This document shows positions 34,874-42,409 of a stretch of DNA of 64,000 nt, one piece after another. Position 1 is the first letter of the stretch. Each line of letters opens with the position of its first letter. Source of the DNA: Abiotrophia sp965245735 (lineage in GTDB: Bacteria; Bacillota; Bacilli; Lactobacillales; Aerococcaceae); the NCBI GenBank assembly GCA_965245735.1, contig CBDFAX010000002.1, forward strand, positions 1 through 64,000. The letters are read 5' to 3'. The position numbers and the translations under genes were made by a program. The notes below the pieces were generated by a model. That model saw only the letters and a list, made by a program, of their open reading frames with translations. It was not told where the DNA came from and made no database searches.

Positions 34874-34911
34874 TTGACGATTCGATTATAACTTAATATA
34901 ATATATTAAGT
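34874..34911 (+). promoter_or_regulatory. HxlR gene promoter with overlapping 21-bp operator
   Basis: TTGACG (34874-34879), 17 nt, TATAAT (34897-34902). A perfect inverted repeat ACTTAATATA-A-TATATTAAGT at 34891-34911 covers the -10 and is the likely binding site of the HxlR product. Confidence 0.7.
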
Positions 34912-34944
34912 ATCAAAAATATATATACGAAGGAAGTAATTGAT

Positions 34945-35286
34945 ATGACACGCTTCAGCAGTGACAAACTCCCCACTTGTCCATTTGTCGTCACCCAAAA
35001 GGTATTATCTGGCAAATGGGCTATTCTCATCCTCCATGCCCTCGAGCAAGGTCCCAAACGCTTTAACGCCCTCCACCGTGAGCTATCCGGGATTACGCAG
35101 GCTACTCTGACCAAACAATTGCGTCAGTTAGAAGAAGATGGTATCATCCTCCGCAAGGCCTATCCTCAGATTCCACCTAAGGTGGAATACCAATTAACCG
35201 AGATTGGTATTGAGTTTCGCCTGGTCCTAGAACAGTTAGGTACTTGGGGTGGCAAATATATTCAGTTCCTAAAGAACCAAGACTAA
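34945..35286 (+). CDS. HxlR-family transcriptional regulator
   Basis: A protein of 113 residues. ATG 34945 follows AAGGAAG. The HxlR winged helix is clear: CPFVVTQKVLSGKWAILIL at the N-terminus with the single conserved Cys (residue 11) that serves as a redox or aldehyde sensor in some members, GPKRFNALHRELSGITQATL as the recognition region, then LRQLEEDGIILRKAYPQIPPK as wing. It acts as a dimer. The promoter is overlain by a 21-bp palindrome. It is convergent with the putative noncoding RNA downstream. Confidence 0.93.
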   Translation: MTRFSSDKLPTCPFVVTQKVLSGKWAILILHALEQGPKRFNALHRELSGITQATLTKQLRQLEEDGIILRKAYPQIPPKVEYQLTEIGIEFRLVLEQLGTWGGKYIQFLKNQD

Positions 35287-35288
35287 GA

Positions 35289-35324
35289 AAAAGCGTGTTG
35301 ACTCCCCTAAGTCAACACGCTTTT
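35289..35324. terminator. Bidirectional terminator between HxlR gene and the putative RNA
   Basis: AAGCGTGTTGACT / AGTCAACACGCTT stem with a 6-nt loop and A/T runs on both sides. It ends both the plus-strand HxlR gene and the minus-strand RNA. Confidence 0.85.
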
Positions 35325-35967
35325 GTCATCATGATAGAACGCGTCAAAATAGAAAAGTTTTCGGTATGCCCCTATACTTCCTATTTGACTGACGATATTC
35401 AACTGAACCATGGTCGGCCTTCCCCTAAAGGGCGACCACTTTATCAGCGCTTCCATCATTCGAATAGTAACCAATAATAATGAGGTTATGCTAGCCTTGT
35501 GCTAGCCATGAAGTATCTTGACTAGGCTGACCGAGATCCCTCAATCTCATGGTCAGTGTCAAGTTACAGGATGAGGTATCTTCTGCCTCTTCAAAAGGCA
35601 ACCTCAGATAATGTGATCAACGGTGGTAGCAAGCTATCATCCCTATTAAGCAGAGAAACCACTTATCAAATAACCAAGCTGTAGCCATCACTTGTCCTTG
35701 ATCTCTTGCCTACTCACATCCCCTATCATCCGATACAACGCGCCGTTGCACTCTGACAGGATAGGTTCTTTCAGCCGAATCCACACTCAGGTGAAAAAAA
35801 GAACCATAAGTGGCATAAGATTTAGGTATCTAACCCACAAGCGATTGATGTGATTGGAACCAGCCGTCGTCACAATCATCCTAAATTCGAAACGACACAC
35901 AGCAAAAGAACTACTTCCCCTCTATTTTTAAAAGCAGTATCTTAGATCACTTAGTTATCTCGAATTC
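35289..35967 (-). ncRNA. Large structured noncoding RNA candidate (ROOL/GOLLD-like, class unproven)
   Basis: No convincing gene fits here, yet a strong minus-strand promoter (35974-36002) and a terminator (35289-35324) frame about 680 nt. Hairpins visible, by position on the plus strand: 35343-35389, 35411-35438, 35490-35506, 35517-35563 (CTTGAC..GTCAAG enclosing CTGACC..GGTCAG), 35572-35606 (TGAGGT..ACCTCA with TGCCT..AGGCA), 35723-35764, 35764-35805 (GGTTCTTT..AAAGAACC) and 35821-35885 (TTTAGG..CCTAAA enclosing TGTGA..TCACA). They follow one another with few gaps, as in ornate large RNAs. Conserved elements of tmRNA, RNase P, SRP RNA or group II introns were looked for and not found. Length and host group would fit ROOL or GOLLD RNA; this is inference. 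Short reading frames inside lack ribosome sites. Confidence 0.6.
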
Positions 35968-35973
35968 GAAATA

Positions 35974-36002
35974 ATTATATCACGCCAATTATGGGCGGTC
36001 AA
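35974..36002 (-). promoter_or_regulatory. Strong promoter of the putative large RNA
   Basis: Minus strand TTGACC, exactly 17 nt, TATAAT. Start of transcription expected near 35967. The stretch 36003-36261 is very AT-rich and otherwise shows nothing. Confidence 0.75.
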
Positions 36003-36261
36003 TATATTGATTTTCAAAATATTTTCTTAAATAAGTGCTTATTCCGCCCTTTTAACATTCGGATTTACATGAACTTTTAATTGATTTTTTTGGTTTGCAT
36101 TCTTGTTTTTCTTTGCCAAGTAAAATTGAACCGTTTTCGATAAACTTTCTTTCGCTTTTCGCCATTATTTTTTAGCCTAAATCTCCATATTTTTTTCTAA
36201 ACGTCCTCTATCTATAAGTAAAAACTATAGATACTCCTATAAAATCAGTATAGCCAGATGA

Positions 36262-36291
36262 TTGACCCTAGCCCGCTTTAGCCCTTACAAT
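36262..36291 (+). promoter_or_regulatory. Promoter of metA
   Basis: TTGACC (36262-36267), 18 nt, TACAAT (36286-36291). No T-box or SAM riboswitch is seen between it and metA, so control is probably by a protein regulator. Confidence 0.6.
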
Positions 36292-36343
36292 AATAGAAAA
36301 GCTCCTTTACTTGATAGGAGTGATTGCGTCAGGAGGTTGCCCT

Positions 36344-37267
36344 TTGCCTATTCGTATTGCTGATGGCCTACCCGCCAAACAAGAATTACTTCATGAAGGT
36401 ATCCAGGTCATGGAAGAGCAGACAGCGCAGCGCCAGGATATTCGCCCGCTTAAAATTTTGCTCCTCAATCTCATGCCCAAAAAAGAAGAAACTGAACTTC
36501 AATTTCTACGCCTTCTAGGTAGCCAACCTCTACAAATTGAAGTCGACTTCCTCCAGATGTCGAGTCGTAAGTCTAGCCATACCAATGCCTCGCATTTGGA
36601 GAAATTCTACTATCAATTTAATCAAATCCAAGACCGCTATTATGATGGCTTAATCGTGACGGGAGCTCCAGTAGAGCACCTCGACTTCGAAGACGTCACC
36701 TACTGGTCAGAACTCCAAAGCATCTTCGACTGGTCTAAAAGCCATGTCTTTTCTTGCCTCCATATCTGCTGGGGGGCGCAAGCGCGACTCTATAACGACT
36801 ATGACATAGCTAAGCATACCCTACCTATTAAGCTTTTTGGTATTTTTAGTCATGCCCTGACCCAGCGCCATCATCCTCTAACGCGTGGTCTAGACGACAC
36901 TTTCTTAGCGCCACAATCGCGCCACACGGGTATCGATGAAGCAAGACTGGCCCAGCACCCAGAGCTGGATGTGCTGGCTACCGCGCCTGAAACGGGGACC
37001 CTATTGGCCGCTTCCAAAGATAATCGGCAAATTTTTGTCACGGGTCACATGGAATACGATGCCTTGACTTTAGATCAAGAATATCGTCGGGATTTAGGTT
37101 CTAATCCTCAAGTCTGCCTGCCTCTGAACTACTATCCTCAAGATCAAGCGGATTTACCACCCCAACATCGTTGGCGATCTAGCGCCTATCTCTTCTTCCA
37201 TAATTGGCTGAACTTGGTTTATCAACAAACACCTTATGATTTAGCCACGCTTGATGACCAAGCTTAA
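36344..37267 (+). CDS. metA: Homoserine O-acetyltransferase, MetA family
   Basis: A protein of 307 residues starting at TTG 36344, 7 nt after a perfect AGGAGG; this gives the usual start MPIRIADGLPA. An in-frame TTG further upstream has no ribosome site. Numbering from this start puts the nucleophile at Cys142 (LHICWGAQA) and the acyl-specificity residue at Glu111 (GAPVEHLDFEDV). In the MetA family, Glu at 111 marks acetyl-CoA use and Gly marks succinyl-CoA use, so the product should be O-acetylhomoserine. This is the first step of methionine synthesis from homoserine; metI, the next step, is at 44851. Confidence 0.95.
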   Translation: MPIRIADGLPAKQELLHEGIQVMEEQTAQRQDIRPLKILLLNLMPKKEETELQFLRLLGSQPLQIEVDFLQMSSRKSSHTNASHLEKFYYQFNQIQDRYYDGLIVTGAPVEHLDFEDVTYWSELQSIFDWSKSHVFSCLHICWGAQARLYNDYDIAKHTLPIKLFGIFSHALTQRHHPLTRGLDDTFLAPQSRHTGIDEARLAQHPELDVLATAPETGTLLAASKDNRQIFVTGHMEYDALTLDQEYRRDLGSNPQVCLPLNYYPQDQADLPPQHRWRSSAYLFFHNWLNLVYQQTPYDLATLDDQA

Positions 37268-37286
37268 AAATAAGACCTCCAAACAC

Positions 37287-37323
37287 AGCAAGAGCCCTCC
37301 CCTAAGTGGGAGGGCTGCTTTTT
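37287..37323 (+). terminator. Terminator of metA
   Basis: AGCCCTCCC / GGGAGGGCT stem with a 6-nt loop followed by GCTTTTTG. Confidence 0.85.
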
Positions 37324-37327
37324 GTGC

Positions 37328-37384
37328 TTATTTAAGGACAGTACCGTCTGCTAAGGTGATGGTCTGGCCATTAAAGTTGATAGC
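37328..37384 (-). pseudogene. Possible 3' remnant of a lost gene
   Basis: Eighteen codons followed by a stop encode AINFNGQTITLADGTVLK, with a stop just upstream in the same frame. The composition looks like protein, not chance, but no family is recognised and no start is present. It may be the end of a gene lost by deletion. Confidence 0.25.
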
Positions 37385-37455
37385 TTAAGTATAGGATGCT
37401 TACTTAAAATCTACTTAAAGCCACAAAAACTTTTTGGACTTATTCAAGGCCAAGA

Positions 37456-37482
37456 AAAAATGCCGACTGAGTCGGCATTTTT
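37456..37482. terminator. Bidirectional terminator after nahK
   Basis: AAAAATGCCGACT / TCGGCATTTTT hairpin with A and T tails, 20 bp past the nahK stop. Confidence 0.85.
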
Positions 37483-37501
37483 GAGTCTAATTTATTTGCT
37501 G

Positions 37502-38629
37502 CTAACAAGCTTGAGCCGCGCGCGCTACAATGGCTTTGAGTTCTGGCCATTGAGCTTCCATTTGAGCCACTAAGGTCAACTGAGTGGCGGTCCGATCCAA
37601 ATTCTGGCCTGGACGGCTGGTGCCATAATAGACGTCGCCATTGAGGTAGTCGGTCAGGAAACGAATCCCCTGCTCCAAGGTAATGACCCTTGCTCCCCAA
37701 GGTAGCAATTCGATTTCTAAGGTAGTTAGGCGATCCCCCATCCCCTTCAAAAAGCCTCGGGTATAAACCTCAAATAAATGGGCATCAAATTGGACCTTGC
37801 TCAAATCTGCCTCGTCCTCCGCATTATGGTTGGCCCCAAAGCGAATGGCATCCCCATAGTCGAAGAGTACCAGACCTGGCATAATGGTATCCAAGTCTAC
37901 GATACAGAGGGCCTGGCCAGTAGCAGCATCCATAAGAATATTATTGAGCTTGGTATCATTGTGGGTCACGCGCAAGGGCAATTGGCCTGCATCTAACAAA
38001 TCATAGAGTAGGTAGCAATCAGATTTGCGAGCTCGTACAAAATCAATCCATTCCTGAACCTCTGCCACACGTCCCGCACGGTCTTGGGCGACGGCTTCTT
38101 CAAACTGAGCATAGCGATGACGCGTATCATGGAATTTGGGAATGACTTCAGTCAGTTGGCTAGCATCAAAATCATCTAAATCAGCGGCAAAAGCCCCAAA
38201 GGCTTGGCCAGCCCGATAGAACTCGTCCTCATTGGTGACTTGTTCAATGCTGAAGCTATCCTTAATAAACTCATAGATGCGCCAATAGGTCCCATCTTCC
38301 AAGCGCGTATAAGGCAAGCCCTCACGATTCAGCACAACCGTCAAGGTTTCCCGCTCAGGGTCACCACCGCGGCGACTGATAATTCCTTTCATGTAATCTG
38401 TCACGGCCAAGATATTCTGCATAAGTCCGGGAACATCTGGGAAGATAGACTGGTTAATTTCTTGGAGGACGTACTCCCCTTGCCAGCCTTGATGATCCCC
38501 TTGGTGGACGCGGTAGGTTTTATTAATCAGGCCGTTGCCTAAGGGCTCTAGGGCAAGCAAGTTCCCTGGTAAATCATAAGCTTGATAGGCCAAGTAGGCC
38601 GGCGAATCGGTCGCTAGAACGGTTGACAT
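37502..38629 (-). CDS. nahK: N-acetylhexosamine 1-kinase
   Basis: A protein of 375 residues. ATG 38629 lies 8 nt after AAAGGAG. It belongs to the aminoglycoside-phosphotransferase fold and closely follows bifidobacterial NahK: LPLRVTHNDTKLNNILMD near 225 with the catalytic Asp, CIVDLDTIMPGLVLFDYGD near 252 with the metal-binding Asp, and FRAGQAFG-like and QLTEVIPKFHDT segments before it. NahK phosphorylates GlcNAc and GalNAc at C1 in the cytoplasm, in contrast to C6 kinases. It lies 25 bp after a nucleotidyltransferase gene that could use the product to make UDP-sugar. No phosphorylase (GH112) gene is in view. Confidence 0.88.
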   Translation of the reverse strand: MSTVLATDSPAYLAYQAYDLPGNLLALEPLGNGLINKTYRVHQGDHQGWQGEYVLQEINQSIFPDVPGLMQNILAVTDYMKGIISRRGGDPERETLTVVLNREGLPYTRLEDGTYWRIYEFIKDSFSIEQVTNEDEFYRAGQAFGAFAADLDDFDASQLTEVIPKFHDTRHRYAQFEEAVAQDRAGRVAEVQEWIDFVRARKSDCYLLYDLLDAGQLPLRVTHNDTKLNNILMDAATGQALCIVDLDTIMPGLVLFDYGDAIRFGANHNAEDEADLSKVQFDAHLFEVYTRGFLKGMGDRLTTLEIELLPWGARVITLEQGIRFLTDYLNGDVYYGTSRPGQNLDRTATQLTLVAQMEAQWPELKAIVARAAQAC

Positions 38630-38654
38630 ATGCTTCACTCCTTTTGCTACTATC

Positions 38655-39578
38655 CTAAACTTCTGGCCACAAGGGGCTTGGGTAAATACCTGACTGAGTC
38701 AAGCTTTCAATGGCTTCTACCACTAAAGGTTTGTCTTCTTGATAGGTAACCCCAAACCACTGGGATTGGGTTTCTAAAATCTTTACTCTGGCTTGGTCAG
38801 ACTTAATTTGTTTGCGAACTACACTGGGTAGGTAGTATTCACATTTATCAGGCTTAGTCCGAAGGCCCTTCTCCAAGAACTCTGGTAGATAGCCTTCAAT
38901 AACTTGGATGAAACCTTCGGGAAAGCCCCAGAGGTTCATGGACACAATTGTTTCTGGATCTACATCCACCCAGTTTAAGCCGTCTTGCGTATAGTGAATC
39001 CCTTCTGGATAGGCTTCAATCTGAGTCTGCTCTTCGATTTCAACTAAGTAGCCTGACTCATTAATCTGGCAAAGGCCACGCGAAACCGCCCCGTTAGCCG
39101 AGATCGTTTTCTTGAGAGGATAGCCCACCATACTATAACGCGGATTACGATAGGTCTGCATTTTCACCAAATAATCATAGACTGATTGGAAGGCGTGTCG
39201 GCCATAGAAATCATCGGCATTAATAACCGCAAAAGGCGCGTCGATCAAGTCTCGCGCACACCAAACCGCATGGGCGGTCCCCCAAGGCTTGGTTCGGCTA
39301 GTTGGCACAGCAAAACCCGCCGGTAAATCTTCTAATTTCTGATAGGCATATTCTACTGTCATATATTGCGCTACACGGTCACCAACTTGGACCTTAAAAC
39401 GCTCGGCCATATCGGGTTTAATGATAAAAATAACCTTCTTAAAGCCTGCTTCTTTCGCATCATAGAGCGAATAATCCAGCATAACCTCCCCTCTTGGTCC
39501 GACTGAATCAAGCTGTTTGAGGCCACCATAACGACTGCCCATTCCGGCTGCCATGATGACTAGAATTGGTTCTTTCAT
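38655..39578 (-). CDS. Nucleotidyltransferase acting on sugar-1-phosphate (NahK partner)
   Basis: A protein of 307 residues. The N-terminal motif VIMAAGMGSRYGGLKQL is the nucleotide-binding signature of sugar-phosphate nucleotidyltransferases. Further blocks are PWGTAHAVWCARD near 97, FAVINADDFYGRHAF near 117 with the metal-binding Asp, and SMNLWGFPEGFIQ near 212. It is not the GalU paralogue at 15672 and not GlmU. Genes of this type sit beside nahK in many gut and oral bacteria, where they probably turn HexNAc-1-phosphate into UDP-HexNAc. The substrate is inferred from context. Confidence 0.8.
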   Translation of the reverse strand: MKEPILVIMAAGMGSRYGGLKQLDSVGPRGEVMLDYSLYDAKEAGFKKVIFIIKPDMAERFKVQVGDRVAQYMTVEYAYQKLEDLPAGFAVPTSRTKPWGTAHAVWCARDLIDAPFAVINADDFYGRHAFQSVYDYLVKMQTYRNPRYSMVGYPLKKTISANGAVSRGLCQINESGYLVEIEEQTQIEAYPEGIHYTQDGLNWVDVDPETIVSMNLWGFPEGFIQVIEGYLPEFLEKGLRTKPDKCEYYLPSVVRKQIKSDQARVKILETQSQWFGVTYQEDKPLVVEAIESLTQSGIYPSPLWPEV

Positions 39579-39801
39579 CTATAAGACTCCCCTGGTGCCT
39601 CTGAAGGAGGCAAATGTAATAATCGATTGGCTATCCCCATTTGGATAGGCGTCAGCTTTATTTTAGCATATTTTGACGTTTTTGTAAGCTATTTCATTTT
39701 GCTTAGGAGCTTTTTCTCAGCTTAGTCTTCCCTACTGAGCTTGCTGACCTTTAAAGCGTCGCTAGCACATCTCAAACCTCGCAAAGCTAGGCACCGTATG
39801 C

Positions 39802-39807
39802 TATAAT
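39802..39807 (+). promoter_or_regulatory. Extended -10 promoter of the GT2 gene
   Basis: TGCTATAAT, 30 bp before the start codon. The rest of the 39579-39836 gap holds a short GGCTATCC / GGATAGGC hairpin (39629-39650) in the leader of the nucleotidyltransferase gene. Confidence 0.6.
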
Positions 39808-39836
39808 AGTCACGAGATATGACAGGAGGAATTAGC

Positions 39837-40784
39837 ATGTTATCCATTATTGTGCCCTGCTACAATGAAGCAGATGCCATTCCACATTTTTTTGCTGCTA
39901 CGGAAGCAGTAGTGAAGAACTTGGACTTTCCAGCCGAATATATTTTTGTTAACGACGGCTCCAAGGACTCGACCTTAGAAGTTTTACGCAACTTACATCA
40001 AGCCCACCCTGATCGGGTTCGCTATCTATCCTTTTCCCGTAATTTTGGCAAAGAGGCAGCCATTTACGCTGGACTCAAGTCCAGTCGGGGCGACTATATC
40101 ACCTTAATGGATGCCGATTTGCAAGATCCACCAGAGTTACTGCCTCAGATGTTCGATCTCATTCAAAGCAATGGGGTTGACTGTGTCGGAACCCGACGAA
40201 CCAACCGCAAAGGGGAACCGCCTATTCGTAGTTTCTTCGCACGCCTTTTCTACAAACTCATCAATCGCATCAGCCAAACCGAAATCGTAGACGGGGCCCG
40301 TGATTATCGCTTAATGACCCGTCAAATGGTCGATGCCATCTTGGAATTATCCGAGTACAACCGCTTCTCCAAGGGCCTGTTCAGCTGGGTGGGCTTTGAT
40401 ACGGTCTACCTAGAATTCGAAAACCGTGACCGCGTAGCTGGCCAAACTAGCTGGAACTTCTTCCAACTACTCCGTTACTCCATTGACGGCATCATCAACT
40501 TCTCTGAAGTGCCTCTGACCTTAGCCTCTATTATGGGGACCATCACCTGCTTAATTTCAGCCTTCTTCTTGGTCGTTATTATTGTACGGGCTATGCTCTA
40601 TGGTGACCGGGTGGCTGGTTGGCCTTCAATTGTCTCCATCATCCTCTTCTTCTCAGGTATCCAACTCCTGTCTTTAGGGATTATCGGTAACTACATTGGT
40701 AAAATCTTTATGGAAACCAAACGGCGTCCTATCTATATTATTAAGGAAACTGAAGCAAATTCAGACAAAAAAAATGAAGCTTAA
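39837..40784 (+). CDS. GT2 glycosyltransferase, polyprenyl-phosphate sugar transferase (CsbB/GtrB-like)
   Basis: A protein of 315 residues. ATG 39837 follows AGGAGG. The GT-A domain holds SIIVPCYNEADAIPHFF at the N-terminus, VNDGSKDSTLEVL near 40, and the metal-binding stretch MDADLQDPPELL near 92. The C-terminus has two membrane segments (about residues 230-255 and 262-290) with a basic cytoplasmic tail. This DPM1-like layout is that of enzymes that load glucose or GlcNAc onto undecaprenyl phosphate for modification of teichoic acids or other surface glycans. The GtrA-like flippase partner is not seen here. Confidence 0.9.
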   Translation: MLSIIVPCYNEADAIPHFFAATEAVVKNLDFPAEYIFVNDGSKDSTLEVLRNLHQAHPDRVRYLSFSRNFGKEAAIYAGLKSSRGDYITLMDADLQDPPELLPQMFDLIQSNGVDCVGTRRTNRKGEPPIRSFFARLFYKLINRISQTEIVDGARDYRLMTRQMVDAILELSEYNRFSKGLFSWVGFDTVYLEFENRDRVAGQTSWNFFQLLRYSIDGIINFSEVPLTLASIMGTITCLISAFFLVVIIVRAMLYGDRVAGWPSIVSIILFFSGIQLLSLGIIGNYIGKIFMETKRRPIYIIKETEANSDKKNEA

Positions 40785-40807
40785 CCCTTGGGTTGGCTTC
40801 ATTTTTT
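40767..40807. terminator. Bidirectional terminator between GT2 gene and pcp
   Basis: AATGAAGC, AACCC / GGGTT, GCTTCATT stem with A and T runs; it overlaps the last codons of the GT2 gene. Confidence 0.8.
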
Positions 40808-40815
40808 ATTTGAGG

Positions 40816-41463
40816 TTAATGGGTTTCGCCGCCCACGACTTGAGCATCTGTCTTGCCTTGGTAGGCTACAATGGTCTCTAAGCAGACTGTCAGGCCTTTG
40901 ACAATATCAGCTAAAGCCATAGAGGCCTGGCCTGGCTTGTCTACCACTTGTTCCGTCACATAAGGGACATGAATGAAGCCCCCTTGAGTATTAGGATAGT
41001 GTTTAGTCAGATAATAGAGGTTCTGATACATGATGTGGTTGCAGACAAAGGTCCCAGCCGTGTTAGATAGGCTAGCAGGCAAGCCCGCTGACTTAACTGC
41101 CTCTACCATGGCCTTAACCGGCAAGGTCGTAAAGTAGGCTGGCGCCCCATCAGCTTGAATCACTGTATCCAAAGGCTGTTGGCCCTTGTTATCAGTGATT
41201 CGCGCATCATCCACGTTAATGGCCACCCGTTCAGGCGTAATGCCAAAGCGCCCGCCCGCTTGACCAACGCAGACCACCGCATGGGGTTGGTGCTGCTCAA
41301 CTGCTTCAAAGAGGACCTTAGCCGAATCACCAAAAACGGTTGGAATCTGAACCGTCACAATCTCAGCGCCCTCAATTTCCTTAGGTAAGCGACTAACGGC
41401 TTCCCAGGCAGGGTTAATGGCTTCTCCGCCAAAAGGATCAAAACCAGTTACTAAAATTTTCAT
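40816..41463 (-). CDS. pcp: Pyroglutamyl-peptidase I
   Basis: A protein of 215 residues, normal length. It begins KILVTGFDPFGGEAINPAWEA. The catalytic Glu is in GQAGGRFGITPERVAIN (near 80), the nucleophile in SNTAGTFVCNHIMY (Cys near 143) and the His near the C-terminus in GFIHVPY. It removes N-terminal pyroglutamate from peptides in the cytoplasm. It stands 16 bp downstream of the DUF979/DUF969 pair, which suggests one pathway for pyroglutamate. Confidence 0.96.
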   Translation of the reverse strand: MKILVTGFDPFGGEAINPAWEAVSRLPKEIEGAEIVTVQIPTVFGDSAKVLFEAVEQHQPHAVVCVGQAGGRFGITPERVAINVDDARITDNKGQQPLDTVIQADGAPAYFTTLPVKAMVEAVKSAGLPASLSNTAGTFVCNHIMYQNLYYLTKHYPNTQGGFIHVPYVTEQVVDKPGQASMALADIVKGLTVCLETIVAYQGKTDAQVVGGETH

Positions 41464-41479
41464 AAGTTCATCTCCTATT

Positions 41480-42409
41480 CTAATATGCCATAAAGTAAAT
41501 CAAGGCAATGTGCAAGACAATCATGACGAGTGCAACAGGGATTTGCTGCTTGATGACCCCATTCGGGTCTTTCATTTCTAAGAGAGAAGCAGGCATAGAG
41601 TTAAAATTGGCTGCCATTGGTGTCATCAAGGTCCCACAATAGCCCGCTGTCATGGCTAAGGTGCCGGCTACCACCGGATTAGCTCCCAAAGCGAAAACAA
41701 ACGGAATCCCAATACCTGCCGTAATTACTGTGAAGGCCGCGAAGGCATTCCCCATAATCATGGTGAAAATTACCATCCCTAAAACATAGGCTACTACACC
41801 TAACAAACGATTCTCCGCTGGCACAACTGAGGCCACAGCTGTTGAAATCAAGGTCCCGACTTGTGCCTTGGTAAAGATAACTCCCAGAGCAGCAAGTAAT
41901 TGAGGCAGAATGATGGTTACTCCCATTTGTAGCGTCATCTGAGTGGTCCCATCATAGACTTCTTTTGGCTTAGGACGCAACATAATCAAAGCAACCGCCA
42001 AGGAGATTAAACCACCAATTACTAAAGGCGCCTGCCCCCCCAAACCTTTAACATTGTAAACTAACAAGACGGCAACTAAGGCCAAGGTCAGAGAAGGCAA
42101 GAAAATCCATAGGCCATAGCGCTTAGCACGTTCCTCCTTCACAGCATCGGACACCGTACGAAGACTAGGAGTAGTCACTTGCTTAGTCACAGTTAAAATC
42201 GCCATGACTACTAACAGAACCCCTACTAGTAATGGTGGCAAGTAAGAACCAAAGGCAAAAATAACCCCTAAGAGACTCCAGAAGATGGTAGACCCCAATC
42301 GAGTCTTACTATCTGAGCGATAAACATAGAAGGCTGACAGGAAGAAGATTACTCCCGCAATGTAATAAGCGAATTCTAAAATCAGATCACGTACTGCAGT
42401 GATTTCCAT
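41480..42409 (-). CDS. DUF979 family membrane protein, putative 5-oxoproline transporter subunit
   Basis: A protein of 309 residues with about nine hydrophobic segments and few charged loops. The family is always paired with DUF969, as here, and with pcp in many Firmicutes; current annotation calls the pair a 5-oxoproline transporter. The C-terminal segment GYCGTLMTPMAANFNSMPASLLEM is a likely substrate-path loop. The start shares one base with the DUF969 stop. Direct transport evidence cannot be read from sequence. Confidence 0.8.
   Translation of the reverse strand: MEITAVRDLILEFAYYIAGVIFFLSAFYVYRSDSKTRLGSTIFWSLLGVIFAFGSYLPPLLVGVLLVVMAILTVTKQVTTPSLRTVSDAVKEERAKRYGLWIFLPSLTLALVAVLLVYNVKGLGGQAPLVIGGLISLAVALIMLRPKPKEVYDGTTQMTLQMGVTIILPQLLAALGVIFTKAQVGTLISTAVASVVPAENRLLGVVAYVLGMVIFTMIMGNAFAAFTVITAGIGIPFVFALGANPVVAGTLAMTAGYCGTLMTPMAANFNSMPASLLEMKDPNGVIKQQIPVALVMIVLHIALIYFMAY

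Noticed and set aside
35331..35477. A 48-codon plus-strand reading frame inside the putative RNA
   Set aside because: No ribosome site; it starts inside the terminator, and the strand is opposite to the strong promoter. Composition follows the hairpins.
35785..35881. A 31-codon minus-strand reading frame (MIVTTAGSN...) in the putative RNA
   Set aside because: No ribosome site and it overlaps two clear hairpins; best seen as chance.
36220..36253. AAAACTATAG and a similar run upstream of metA, like the tandem activator repeat
   Set aside because: The period is 23 bp, not 21, the copies match poorly and orientation to the gene differs; kept out of the regulon.
39629..39650. GGCTATCC / GGATAGGC hairpin before the nucleotidyltransferase gene
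   Set aside because: Short, one mismatch, no T run and no known riboswitch features; no function claimed.
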